The notes below the pieces were generated by a model. That model saw only the letters and a program-made list of their open reading frames with translations, had not been told where the DNA came from and did no database searches. Source: Celeribacter neptunius (GTDB lineage Bacteria > Pseudomonadota > Alphaproteobacteria > Rhodobacterales > Rhodobacteraceae). From it: a DNA stretch of 64,000 nucleotides. Shown piece by piece: positions 25,006 to 32,965 of the stretch. Numbering within the stretch: the first letter of the stretch is position 1; each line of letters opens with the position of its first letter. The position numbers and the translations under genes are program-made. The stretch lies in NCBI RefSeq assembly GCF_900113955.1, contig NZ_FORH01000005.1, forward strand, positions 124,001 to 188,000. Direction: 5' to 3'.

Positions 25006-25890
25006 ATGACGAAATATTGTCTCACCGTGGCCTGCGCAACGACGCGCGGGATCGTCGCCGCCATCGCCACCTATCTCGCCGATCATGGCTGTAACATCAC
25101 CGACAGCTCGCAATTCGACGACACTGAAACCGGTCAGTTCTTCATGCGCGTGAGCTTCACCTCGGAAGAGGGCAAGGCGCAGGACGCGCTGGAAAAGGAA
25201 TTCGCCCCGATCGCCGAAGAGTTCGGCATGACGTTTGCCTTCCACGACGAGAGCGTGAAGATGAAAGTGGTGATCATGGTCAGCCGTTTCGGCCACTGTC
25301 TGAACGATCTGCTGTACCGTGTGCGCATCGGCGCCCTGCCGGTCGAAATCGTCGCGGTGATCTCCAACCACATGGATTATCAGAAGGTCGTGGTGAACAG
25401 CGACATCCCGTTCCACTGCATCAAGGTGACCAAGGAGAACAAGCCGGAGGCCGAAGCCGCGATCATGAAAGTGGTCGAGGATTCCGAGGCCGAGCTGATC
25501 GTTCTGGCGCGTTACATGCAGATCCTTTCCGACGAGATGTGCACCAAGATGTCCGGCCGGATCATCAACATTCACCACTCTTTCCTGCCGTCGTTCAAGG
25601 GCGCGAACCCGTACAAACAGGCCTATGCGCGTGGCGTGAAGCTGATCGGGGCGACCTCTCACTACGTGACTGCGGATCTCGACGAGGGCCCGATCATCGA
25701 ACAGGACACGGTGCGGATCACCCATGCGCAGAGCCCGGATGATTACGTCAGCCTCGGCCGTGACGTGGAAAGCCAGGTTCTGGCCCGCGCGATCCATGCT
25801 CATGCCAACCACCGTGTGTTCCTCAACGGCAACAAGACCGTGGTGTTCCAGGCCTCGCCGGGGAGCTATTCGTCGGAACGGATGGGGTGA
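25006..25890 (+). CDS. purU: Formyltetrahydrofolate deformylase
   Basis: A 294-residue PurU: an N-terminal ACT domain (about residues 1-80, CLTVACATTRGIVAAIATYL) and a C-terminal formyltransferase-fold hydrolase (FGHCLNDLLYRV, INIHHSFLPSFKGANPYKQAY, SHYVTADLDEGPIIEQD). It releases formate and THF from 10-formyl-THF. Here it links methylamine-derived C1 to formate dehydrogenase and regenerates THF. It is 126 bp after folD; the gap has the short direct repeat GGGGAGCGC but no clear promoter or terminator. Confidence 0.95.
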   Translation: MTKYCLTVACATTRGIVAAIATYLADHGCNITDSSQFDDTETGQFFMRVSFTSEEGKAQDALEKEFAPIAEEFGMTFAFHDESVKMKVVIMVSRFGHCLNDLLYRVRIGALPVEIVAVISNHMDYQKVVVNSDIPFHCIKVTKENKPEAEAAIMKVVEDSEAELIVLARYMQILSDEMCTKMSGRIINIHHSFLPSFKGANPYKQAYARGVKLIGATSHYVTADLDEGPIIEQDTVRITHAQSPDDYVSLGRDVESQVLARAIHAHANHRVFLNGNKTVVFQASPGSYSSERMG

Positions 25891-26077
25891 GGAGCGGTCG
25901 GCCCATATGGGCCGATCCATCGCTCCAGTGGAGCGATGGAAGCGCCGAACGCCCGAGCACGCCTGCGAGGGCCGGGTAGGGAAGACCCGAGCCCCCTTGC
26001 GAGGGCCGGGCAGGGGCCGCGCCCGCATAGCGTGCGAGACCCGGGCAAAGATCCAACCCGACATCGCAAACCCGATC
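25891..26077. repeat. Palindromes and GC-rich short repeats between purU and gntR
   Basis: Just after the purU stop lie a 16-bp perfect palindrome (CGGCCCATATGGGCCG, 25899-25914) and an 11-bp stem with an AGT loop (TCCATCGCTCC / GGAGCGATGGA, 25916-25940). From about 25969 the unit TGCGAGGGCCGGG recurs twice, with a degenerate third copy TGCGAGACCCGGG. No gene is supported here. Confidence 0.5.
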
Positions 26078-26105
26078 AGAGGCGCGGTTTTCCCGCGCCT
26101 CTTTT
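26078..26105 (+). terminator. Intrinsic terminator after the mgd-folD-purU operon
   Basis: 10-bp stem AGAGGCGCGG / CCGCGCCTCT, loop TTTTC, followed by a short T run. It separates purU from gntR. Confidence 0.8.
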
Positions 26106-26138
26106 CGTTTCCGGTTTCGGTTCCAAAGCGCGGGCTCT

Positions 26139-26161
26139 GGACCAATCCTTCGGAATTGGTC
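26139..26161. promoter_or_regulatory. Operator-like dyad in the gntR promoter
   Basis: GGACCAAT (26139-26146) and ATTGGTC (26155-26161) form an inverted repeat with an 8-nt spacer, 30 bp upstream of the gntR start. The half-sites are the same as at tmm and amt, suggesting autoregulation by the GntR protein. Confidence 0.5.
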
Positions 26162-26191
26162 TAATAGGGGCGAATCCCAAGGACTGACTTC

Positions 26192-26914
26192 GTGCCCAAT
26201 TCCCCACTTTCCTCAACTCAACCCGGCCAGAGCTCCCTGCCGGGGGCGACCGTGAAATATGTGATCGAAACGCTGTCGACGCGGATCGTGACCCAGGAAT
26301 ATGCCACCGAAGAGCGCCTGCCCTCGGAGCGGCAGCTGGCGCAGGAACTGGGTGTGGCGCGCAACACGGTGCGCGAGGCTCTGGATCAGCTCGAGACCCG
26401 CGGCATGATCCGTCGGCGCGCCGGTGCCGGGTCCTTTGTCACCTATAATCCCGATGGCAATGGCGCGGCGCTTTCGCCCGTGGCCTCCGAGACCGGGCCG
26501 CTGCAATTGCAGGTGATGCGCGGCATTCTGGAACCCGAAATGGTGCGTCTTGCGATCGTCAACATGTCGCCGCGGCAGATCGAAGCGCTTTCCACCGTGC
26601 TCTCCAGAATGGAGGGGGTGCAGGCCGATGCCAGCGCCTTTATGCGGCTCGAGGAAGAATTCCACCGTTTGATTGCCGAGGGCACCGGCAATCCGCTTTT
26701 GGTGGCTTGTTACAATCTGGTGCTCGACGCCCGGCGCCAGGCCTTTCGCAGCGCCATGTATCGGCGGCACATGACCCCGGCCCGGATCGAGATCTATCAG
26801 CGCGGTTATAACGGTCTGTTCAATGCGATCGCGGCGCGGGACATCGAAGAGGCCTCGGAATTCATGAAGCTCGCCCTGATCGAGGATCAGCGCCTGTTGC
26901 TTCAGGAAGACTGA
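26192..26914 (+). CDS. FadR-subfamily GntR regulator (FCD domain)
   Basis: A 240-residue GntR regulator. The winged HTH is at about residues 20-85 (LPSERQLAQELGVARNTVREALDQLETRGM) and the all-helical FCD ligand domain at about 105-225, with the metal-site pattern around EEEFHRLIAEGTGN. FadR-subfamily operators usually have TGGT/ACCA half-sites, and such dyads lie in its own promoter, upstream of amt and upstream of tmm. The start is GTG at 26192 with AAGGAC upstream. It probably controls the dmm/amt segment; the ligand is unknown. Confidence 0.92.
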   Translation: MPNSPLSSTQPGQSSLPGATVKYVIETLSTRIVTQEYATEERLPSERQLAQELGVARNTVREALDQLETRGMIRRRAGAGSFVTYNPDGNGAALSPVASETGPLQLQVMRGILEPEMVRLAIVNMSPRQIEALSTVLSRMEGVQADASAFMRLEEEFHRLIAEGTGNPLLVACYNLVLDARRQAFRSAMYRRHMTPARIEIYQRGYNGLFNAIAARDIEEASEFMKLALIEDQRLLLQED

Positions 26915-27025
26915 CGCAGCGGGACCGAGGTCTGACGCGCTGTTTTCGGCGGAGGCCGCGCCGGAGCGGAATGATGGCCGTGACCGCCTGTGTCTGGTGG
27001 CTCATGACAAGGGCCGAATGTCGTG

Positions 27026-27050
27026 ATTGGCCCAACCAATCCAAATTGGT
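27026..27050. promoter_or_regulatory. Overlapping LldR/FadR-type palindromes
   Basis: ATTGGCCCAACCAAT (27026-27040) is a perfect ATTGG-N5-CCAAT dyad and closely resembles the known LldR-type operator pattern. It overlaps ACCAATCCAAATTGGT (27035-27050), a second inverted repeat. Both lie between gntR and amt. Confidence 0.55.
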
Positions 27051-27360
27051 TCTGTTCTGGTCTGTCGGTGAGATTTTCGGCGCGATTTTCTGACCGAACG
27101 GTCCATAAATCCTGCCGAATCTCCATGAAAATCCGGCTTGCCTGCGCGCGGCGGCGGAGAGGTCCTTGGGGCGAAACAGACCAATTTTCTCTGAAAAGAT
27201 TCTCCCTGCGCCCATAAATTCAGCTTTCCTGGAAAATCCCGCGGGTCTTTGACCTAAAAAACGGCGCGCGTCGCCGCCGGATTAATTCCTGTCAGGAAAA
27301 AAGTTTGACCCATGGTGATTTGTTCGCCTTGATAAAGGGACTGAGTGAGCCAGTTCGCAC

Positions 27361-27376
27361 AATTGGTCCGAACCAA
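27361..27376. promoter_or_regulatory. GntR-type operator-like site close to amt
   Basis: AATTGGTCCGAACCAA has TTGGT/ACCAA half-sites separated by four bases, 55 bp before the preferred amt start. A repressor bound here would be placed at or just after a promoter. Confidence 0.5.
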
Positions 27377-27430
27377 AAATGGACCGCTGGCTTTGAATCG
27401 AAAAGTCAACTTCAGGACAGGGAGAACGAC

Positions 27431-28810
27431 TTGGAACAGGATCTTGCATCCTTGGCTGCCGCGGTTGCGGAGCTACAGGGAAATCATGCCGCGACAAACG
27501 GTACGTTTTCCGAGACTTTCTACTTTCTGACGATCCCGCTCATGGTGCTGATCCATGCCGGGTTCCTCGCATATGAAATGGGCGCATCGCGGTCGAAGAA
27601 CGCGCTGGCCTCCGGTATCAAGAACATTCTCGCCTTCGCGATGATCGTTCCGTTCTTTTATTTTGTCGGCTGGTGGATCTACTGGGCCTTCCCGACGGGC
27701 CTCACGCTTTCCGAAGGTGCCATGGGCATTTCCGGTCTGGCCTATGCCAATGACGTGGCCCTGCCGTGGAGCCAGTACATGGGCCCGAACCTCGATGACC
27801 GCGCCTCCGGCGTGTTCTGGGGGGCTTTCGTGCTGTTTGCCGCCACCACCGCCTCGATCCTCTCTGGCGGGGTGATCGAACGCATCAAGCTGACCGGCTT
27901 TGTCGTTCTGGCCATCGCACTGGGCGCTTTCGTCTGGATCCTCGCGGCCGCCTGGGGCTGGCATGCGGATGGCTGGCTGGTGACCAAGTTCGGCTATCAT
28001 GATTTCGGTGCGGCTGGCGTCGTGCACATGATCGCGGGCTTCTTCTCGCTGGGTGTTCTGATCAACCTCGGGCCGCGCATCGGCAAATTCAACGCCGATG
28101 GCTCCGCCAACAACATCCCGGGTCACTCCATGCCGATGACGCTGATTGGTCTCATGCTGATCATCGCCGGGTTCTGGGGCTTCCTGATGGGGTGTGTCAT
28201 CGTTCCGGGCGAAGCCTGGTCCTGGGGCACCGAGATCGAAGCGACGATCTACGGCACGCCGATGACCATTTCCGGCATGACTTTCAACACGCTGATGGGC
28301 TTTGCCGGCGGCATCATCGGGGCCTGGATGGTCACTCGCGATCCGTTCTGGATGATGTCCGGTGCTCTCGGCGGGATCATCTCGGCCGCTGCCGGTCTCG
28401 ACCTGTGGTATCCGCCCATGGCCTTTGCCATCGGTTTCATCGGCGCCTGCATGATGCCCTTCGTCGCCTCCTTCATCGAGAAACGCGGCATCGACGATGC
28501 GGTTGGCGCCTTTGCAGTGCACGGCTTTCTCGGCATGTGGGGCCTCCTGGCGGTCGGTATCGCGGCCCAGGGCTACCCGGCGATGTTCGGGGAAGACGTG
28601 ATCGAGACCTCGTTTATGGGTCAGCTCGTCGGCGCCGTCACCATGGGGCTTCTGGGCTTCGTTCCGGGCTATGTCATCTCCTTCATCCTGAAGGTGACCG
28701 GCCAGCTCCGGGTGCCCGAAGAAGCCGAACTGCTCGGTCTCGACAAGGTCAAAGTGCCTGCCGAAGCCTATCCCGAAGCGCTTCACCCGTCGGTCAGCCC
28801 GGCCGAGTGA
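27431..28810 (+). CDS. amt: Ammonium transporter (Amt family)
   Basis: A 459-residue Amt channel with about 11 hydrophobic segments. Visible Amt features are HAGFLAYEMGASRSKNA, FWGAFVLFAATTASILSGGVIERIKL, the channel-His region YHDFGAAGVVHMIAGFFSLG, and GAFAVHGFLGMWGLLAVG. The TTG at 27431 behind GGGAGAACGAC is preferred; upstream in-frame codons cover an operator-like site. About 30 soluble residues (starting MEQDLASLAAAVAELQG) precede the first membrane span. Its place between the regulator and dmm suggests import or retention of ammonium, or possibly uptake of methylammonium. Confidence 0.9.
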   Translation: MEQDLASLAAAVAELQGNHAATNGTFSETFYFLTIPLMVLIHAGFLAYEMGASRSKNALASGIKNILAFAMIVPFFYFVGWWIYWAFPTGLTLSEGAMGISGLAYANDVALPWSQYMGPNLDDRASGVFWGAFVLFAATTASILSGGVIERIKLTGFVVLAIALGAFVWILAAAWGWHADGWLVTKFGYHDFGAAGVVHMIAGFFSLGVLINLGPRIGKFNADGSANNIPGHSMPMTLIGLMLIIAGFWGFLMGCVIVPGEAWSWGTEIEATIYGTPMTISGMTFNTLMGFAGGIIGAWMVTRDPFWMMSGALGGIISAAAGLDLWYPPMAFAIGFIGACMMPFVASFIEKRGIDDAVGAFAVHGFLGMWGLLAVGIAAQGYPAMFGEDVIETSFMGQLVGAVTMGLLGFVPGYVISFILKVTGQLRVPEEAELLGLDKVKVPAEAYPEALHPSVSPAE

Positions 28811-28837
28811 TCCCTCTGACAAGGAAAGGATAATCCA

Positions 28838-29011
28838 ATGGAAGCTCCGTTTGACGCAACCTCCTGGGACGGCATCACCGGCGCCATCTACGCTGGCTAC
28901 GGCTCCGTCGAAGGTCTCTGGCTCCTTCTCGTGCTGGCCATGGTCGTGATCGCGATCGTGTTTGGCTGGCGCCACGAGGAACACGCCTACAAGGCGACAG
29001 AGAAAAAATAA
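28838..29011 (+). CDS. 57-residue single-span membrane protein between amt and dmmD
   Basis: A short frame, MEAPFDATSWDGITGAIY to EEHAYKATEKK, preceded by AAGGAAAGG. The middle, about residues 26-45 (GLWLLLVLAMVVIAIVFGW), is one clear transmembrane helix; the tail is charged and probably cytosolic by the positive-inside tendency (RHEEH, KATEKK). It starts 27 bp after amt. Codon use matches its neighbours (GC-rich third positions). Function unknown; an accessory subunit of Amt or of an amine transporter is a guess from position only. Confidence 0.7.
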   Translation: MEAPFDATSWDGITGAIYAGYGSVEGLWLLLVLAMVVIAIVFGWRHEEHAYKATEKK

Positions 29012-29027
29012 GAACCGAAACTGGTTC
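29012..29027. promoter_or_regulatory. Short dyad between the small membrane protein and dmmD
   Basis: GAACC and GGTTC separated by six bases, directly after the stop of the 57-residue gene. It resembles one half of the gntR-type sites and could be a weak operator. The rest of the 120-bp gap has a GGCCCGGCGG/CCGTTGCCGGG-like GC-rich stretch but no clear terminator. Confidence 0.25.
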
Positions 29028-29131
29028 AAAGAGACAGGGTTTCACGCCCTTCCTCTGGCCCGGCGGCGCTTCCCGTTGCCGGGTCACCCCGAAAATCCCC
29101 AAATTCAATACACGACCCGAAGGACAGAATA

Positions 29132-30265
29132 ATGATCACCTCATGGAGATTTTCCGCACTGGCGGACCGGCACCGCGCCCTGGGCTCCGCTCTCGAAGAC
29201 TGGAGCGGCATGGGCACCGCCTGGAGCTATGACAAGGATCAGACGGAAGAGTACCTGGCGATCCGCACGAAAGCGGGCGTCATGGATGTCTCGGGCCTGA
29301 AGAAAGTCTATGTCGTCGGCCCGCACGCGCAATATGTGATCGACAAGGCCACGACCCGCAATATCGAAAAACTGAAACCCGGTCGTTCGACCTATGCCAC
29401 CATGCTCAATGATGCCGGCAAGTTCGTCGATGACTGCGTGATCTACCGGCTCGGGCCGCAGAATTTCATGGTGGTGCACGGGTCCGGCGCGGGCCATGAG
29501 CAACTGACCAAATACGCCGCCGGGCGCAATGTCGCGGTGATCTTCGACGACGAGCTGCATGACATCTCGCTGCAAGGGCCGCTGGCCGTCGATTATCTCG
29601 AGAAGCACGTGCCGGGCATCCGCGACGTGGTCTATTTCAGCCATCTCCAGACCACGCTCTTTGGCAAGCCGGTGATGATCTCGCGTACCGGTTACACCGG
29701 CGAGCGCGGCTACGAGATCTTCTGCCGTCGTCAGGACGCGGTGGAGATCTGGGACACGATTGTCGCCGAGGGCGAAGCGATGGGCATCATCCCGACGCGC
29801 TTCACCACGCTCGATTGGCTGCGGGCCGAGAGCTATCTGCTGTTCTTCCCCTATGACAATTCGGAAATGTACCCGTTCAAGGACGAGGCCGCCGGCGACA
29901 CGCTGTGGGAGCTGGGTCTCGACTTTACCGTCTCGCCGGGCAAGACCGGGTTCCGCGGCGCCGAAGAGCATTACCGTCTGAAGGGCAAAGAGCGCTTCAA
30001 AATTTACGGTGTGAAACTCGAAGGCACCGAACCCGCCGCCGAAGGTGCGCCTTTGCTGAAAGACGGCAAAGAGGTCGGTGTCGTGACCGTCGGCATGTAT
30101 TCGCCCCTCAATGAGCACAATGTCGGCATCGCGCGTATGCCGGTCGAGTGCGCCGTCGAAGGTGTGGAGCTCACGGTCAAGAACCCCGATGGCGAGATCA
30201 AGGCAATTGCGCATCCGATGCCCTTCTACGACGTCGACAAGAAGCGTCGCACCGCCAAGGGCTGA
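29132..30265 (+). CDS. dmmD: Dimethylamine monooxygenase operon protein DmmD (GcvT-like, folate-binding)
   Basis: A 377-residue single GcvT-type protein: MDVSGLKKVYVVGPHAQ, HDISLQGPLAVDYL, SRTGYTGERGYEIFCRR, and the C-terminal barrel VGVVTVGMYSPLNEHNVGIA. In marine bacteria this gene type heads dmmDABC and is thought to bind THF and trap formaldehyde from dimethylamine demethylation. It is the third GcvT module of the island besides those in Tdm and MgdC. A glycine-cleavage T protein role is unlikely because no gcvH/P is present. Confidence 0.88.
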   Translation: MITSWRFSALADRHRALGSALEDWSGMGTAWSYDKDQTEEYLAIRTKAGVMDVSGLKKVYVVGPHAQYVIDKATTRNIEKLKPGRSTYATMLNDAGKFVDDCVIYRLGPQNFMVVHGSGAGHEQLTKYAAGRNVAVIFDDELHDISLQGPLAVDYLEKHVPGIRDVVYFSHLQTTLFGKPVMISRTGYTGERGYEIFCRRQDAVEIWDTIVAEGEAMGIIPTRFTTLDWLRAESYLLFFPYDNSEMYPFKDEAAGDTLWELGLDFTVSPGKTGFRGAEEHYRLKGKERFKIYGVKLEGTEPAAEGAPLLKDGKEVGVVTVGMYSPLNEHNVGIARMPVECAVEGVELTVKNPDGEIKAIAHPMPFYDVDKKRRTAKG

Positions 30266-30354
30266 TAAAAATACGAACGCACAAAGACTTACGAGGCGGG
30301 GGCAATTCGGTGCCCGCCTCCTGAGACCAACAGGAAGACCGACGGGACCTCACA

Positions 30355-30957
30355 ATGCCCAACACTGAATTTTCCCCCTCCATCGATAGCCGGCCGACCT
30401 ATGCCGGGCTCTCCTCGCAAGGGGCCGCGCCCGCGATCATGGTCGCCGATGCGGCCGGCGCTGCGGCGCTCATCGATCTTGCCACGGCCGATGCCTCTGT
30501 CATGGATCATGCCCATGTCATCCTGGTCGCGAAAGCGCCGGACATGGCGGCAAGACTAACTGATCTCGGCCCGAAGGCGCTGCATGAGGCGCCGGACTTT
30601 GAGGCCGCGACGCCGCTGGTGAGCCAGCTTCTCGACAGTGCCAAAATGGGCACGCAGCTTTACCTCGCCGGCTCCGAAGGGCTGATGGGCCATGTCTCGG
30701 CCTTGGCGACGACCGCCGGCATGCCGCTCGAGGCGATCCAGATGGAACATCGCGGCTCGATCGCGCGGCGCATGCAATGCGTGCATTGCAAGGGCATCAC
30801 CGAGGACGTGACCACCGATCCCTTCACCTGTTCGCATTGCGGGCTGACACTGTTCGTCCGCGATCACTTTTCGCGCCGGCTGGGCGTGTTCCAGGGCGTC
30901 TGTGTCGACGCGGAAACCCCGGGTGTCGTGCCCGAAACCGTGGAGATCCGCGCATGA
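30355..30957 (+). CDS. dmmA: Dimethylamine monooxygenase subunit DmmA
   Basis: A 200-residue DmmA-family subunit. The N-terminal two thirds have a Rossmann-like alternation (HVILVAKAPDMAARL, GTQLYLAGSEGLMG). The C-terminal part carries a zinc-ribbon-like pair of CxxC motifs, CVHCKG and CSHCGL, then VRDHFSRRLGVFQGVC. It works with the DmmB reductase and DmmC haem subunit in NADPH- and O2-dependent conversion of dimethylamine to methylamine and formaldehyde. It is separated from dmmD by 89 bp; the stop overlaps dmmB by ATGA. Confidence 0.88.
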   Translation: MPNTEFSPSIDSRPTYAGLSSQGAAPAIMVADAAGAAALIDLATADASVMDHAHVILVAKAPDMAARLTDLGPKALHEAPDFEAATPLVSQLLDSAKMGTQLYLAGSEGLMGHVSALATTAGMPLEAIQMEHRGSIARRMQCVHCKGITEDVTTDPFTCSHCGLTLFVRDHFSRRLGVFQGVCVDAETPGVVPETVEIRA

Positions 30958-31898
30958 AACTCGCTCTGAAAGTGACCGAGGTCGAACAGCTTTCACCGCT
31001 CGTCAAACGCTTCCGTTTCGAGGACCCGAAAGGCGCCTCTCTGCCGGTGTTTTCCGGGGGCGCGCATATCACCGTGGACATGCCCGAAGAGGATGCGATC
31101 CGTCGCAATTCCTATTCGCTGATCTCCGATCCCTATGACGGCACCGGCTATGAGATTGCCGTGCGGCGCGAGGACCGGGGTCGCGGCGGCTCGCTCTACA
31201 TGCACACGAAAGTGGCCGAGGGCGACGACATCACCGTGTCCCTGCCCTCGAACCTGTTCCAGCTTGATCTGCGCGCAAAGAAACATGTGCTGATCGGTGG
31301 CGGCATCGGCATCACGCCGTTCCTGTCGCAATTGAAACAGCTCGAGATGGAGCAGAAACCGTTCGAGCTGCATTACGCGGCGCGCTCGCGCGAAGAGGCG
31401 GCGGGGTTGAAACTGTTGCAGGAGGCGGCGCATATCCATGTGCATATCTCGGAAGAGGGCGCGCGCATGGATCTTGGCGCCATTCTCGACGGCCAGCCGA
31501 TGGGCACCCATGTCTATACCTGCGGTCCCGACGGGTTGATCACGGCCGTGGCCGATCAGACCGCGCGTCTGGGCTGGCCGAAGACGGCGGTGCATTCCGA
31601 AGCCTTCACCGCGCCGCCGCCGGGCGAGCCTTTCGAGGTGGTGATCGCCTCCACCGGTCAGACCGTGACCGTGAAGGCCGATCAGAGCCTCTTGGAAGCT
31701 TTGGAAGCGGCCAAGGTCGAGATCGATTCTTCCTGTCGCGGTGGCGCCTGTGGCCGCTGTCACACCAAGGTCACCGCCTGCGACGGTCGCATCCTGCACA
31801 ATGACCATTGGCTGTCCGAGGGTGAACGCGCGGCGCAGCAAGACATCATGCCCTGCATGTCCCGTTTCAAAGGCACGCGCCTTGAGCTTGATCTCTGA
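30954..31898 (+). CDS. dmmB: Dimethylamine monooxygenase reductase subunit DmmB
   Basis: A 314-residue PDR/VanB-type reductase. Order: flavin-binding barrel (about residues 1-100, RRNSYSLISDP), NAD(P)-binding domain (GGGIGITPFLSQLKQLE, YTCGPDGLI), and a C-terminal plant-type [2Fe-2S] ferredoxin domain (CRGGACGRCHTKV with a later Cys in MPCMSRF). It passes electrons from NAD(P)H to the haem oxygenase subunit. The ATG at 30954 overlaps the dmmA stop. Confidence 0.92.
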   Translation: MKLALKVTEVEQLSPLVKRFRFEDPKGASLPVFSGGAHITVDMPEEDAIRRNSYSLISDPYDGTGYEIAVRREDRGRGGSLYMHTKVAEGDDITVSLPSNLFQLDLRAKKHVLIGGGIGITPFLSQLKQLEMEQKPFELHYAARSREEAAGLKLLQEAAHIHVHISEEGARMDLGAILDGQPMGTHVYTCGPDGLITAVADQTARLGWPKTAVHSEAFTAPPPGEPFEVVIASTGQTVTVKADQSLLEALEAAKVEIDSSCRGGACGRCHTKVTACDGRILHNDHWLSEGERAAQQDIMPCMSRFKGTRLELDL

Positions 31899-31910
31899 GG
31901 AGAAGACCAG

Positions 31911-32951
31911 ATGACGATGCAATTCAACGATGAGACCTTTCGCGGCGATTACAGCTATTTCAATTCGCCGGCGGCGGTGAAACGCTTCCCGTTTCCTTTC
32001 GATCAGGACAGCTACATGTACTCGGTGAACATCGAGCAACATCCGGGCGGTCCGAAAGGATCGCCATTTGAGTTCGCCTTCGATGTCGACGAACATTACG
32101 TGGCCGAGATGAAGGATCGCGAGATCACCCTGGCCGGGGACCCGATGCGCTGTCAGTCGCTGCCGCATATGGAGCTGGCGGGCTGGGATCTCTTGGAGCT
32201 GATCATGGTGTCGAAGGCGCGCGATTATCCCGAGCTGTTCAAGCTCACCCGCGATGGCAATGACTGGCATTGGGTCAACAAGCCGCTGGGCATCGAGAAA
32301 CGCTTCACCTTCCTCGATCCGACCACGCTGCCTTGCGGCCCGATGGAATATATCACCCGTCAGGCACAGGGGGACTTTGCGCTCCTGCACGAGCGCGAGG
32401 GCAATCTCTGGCTCGACGCCGGCATGATCACCTCGCAGGCCGACTGGTCCTTGGATTTCGATGTCGGGATGAATTTCTTCGAATGGCACGCGCCGGTGCC
32501 GAAGGCCCGCAAGATGGGCGTGTTCGACAAGGCGCTGAAATTCTTGCTCGCGGTGGGGCAGGACCAGAGCTATCGTCGGCTGAACTGGACCATGACGGTG
32601 AACCCGCGGCTCGACACCTCGCCCGAGAACTATCACAAATGGGGCCCGGAAAAGCGCACGGTGACGCCGGAAAATGTCGGCAAGAAGCAGTTTCTGCGGG
32701 TGGAGCTGCAGACCTTCTGGCGGCTGCCGCGCTCTAACGCGCTGGCCTTTCCGATCCGCTGTTATCTCGCCAATCTGGAAGACATCGCGTCCCAGCCGAA
32801 ATGGGGGCGCCGCCTGCACCGGGTGCTGCGCGACATCGACCCCGATCTGGCGGAGTACAAGGGCTTTGCGGTCAACCAGAAATATATCGTCGACTACCTG
32901 TCGCAATTCGACGATGGGGCGGAGACCTCGCCGGGGATTTTCCCGGACTGA
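31911..32951 (+). CDS. dmmC: Dimethylamine monooxygenase oxygenase subunit DmmC (haem-dependent oxidative N-demethylase family)
   Basis: A 346-residue DUF3445 protein, the family now known as haem-dependent oxidative N-demethylase catalytic subunits. Recognisable segments are MRCQSLPHMELAGWDLLELI, DWHWVNKPLG, EREGNLWLDAGMITSQADW and RVELQTFWRLPRSNALAF. It carries out oxidative N-demethylation of dimethylamine with electrons from DmmB. It follows dmmB by 12 bp with GAGGAG upstream of the ATG, in the expected dmmDABC order. Confidence 0.9.
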   Translation: MTMQFNDETFRGDYSYFNSPAAVKRFPFPFDQDSYMYSVNIEQHPGGPKGSPFEFAFDVDEHYVAEMKDREITLAGDPMRCQSLPHMELAGWDLLELIMVSKARDYPELFKLTRDGNDWHWVNKPLGIEKRFTFLDPTTLPCGPMEYITRQAQGDFALLHEREGNLWLDAGMITSQADWSLDFDVGMNFFEWHAPVPKARKMGVFDKALKFLLAVGQDQSYRRLNWTMTVNPRLDTSPENYHKWGPEKRTVTPENVGKKQFLRVELQTFWRLPRSNALAFPIRCYLANLEDIASQPKWGRRLHRVLRDIDPDLAEYKGFAVNQKYIVDYLSQFDDGAETSPGIFPD

Positions 32952-32965
32952 TCAGAGGAGCGGCC

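Larger units (their letters stand above)
26915..27430. other. 516-bp regulatory region upstream of amt
   Basis: No protein gene is convincing here. The stretch holds three overlapping operator-like dyads listed separately, and T-rich, lower-GC DNA near 27180-27310. An open frame in phase with amt begins at 27305, but it covers one of the dyads and lacks similarity to Amt N-termini, so it is treated as leader. Confidence 0.6.

Noticed and set aside
27305-27430. Upstream extension of the Amt protein
   Set aside because: It would cover a TTGGT/ACCAA dyad and adds residues unlike Amt N-termini; the TTG at 27431 has a better ribosome site.
29132-30265. Glycine-cleavage T protein (gcvT)
   Set aside because: No gcvH, gcvP or glycine riboswitch is present, and the gene heads dmmABC, so DmmD fits better.
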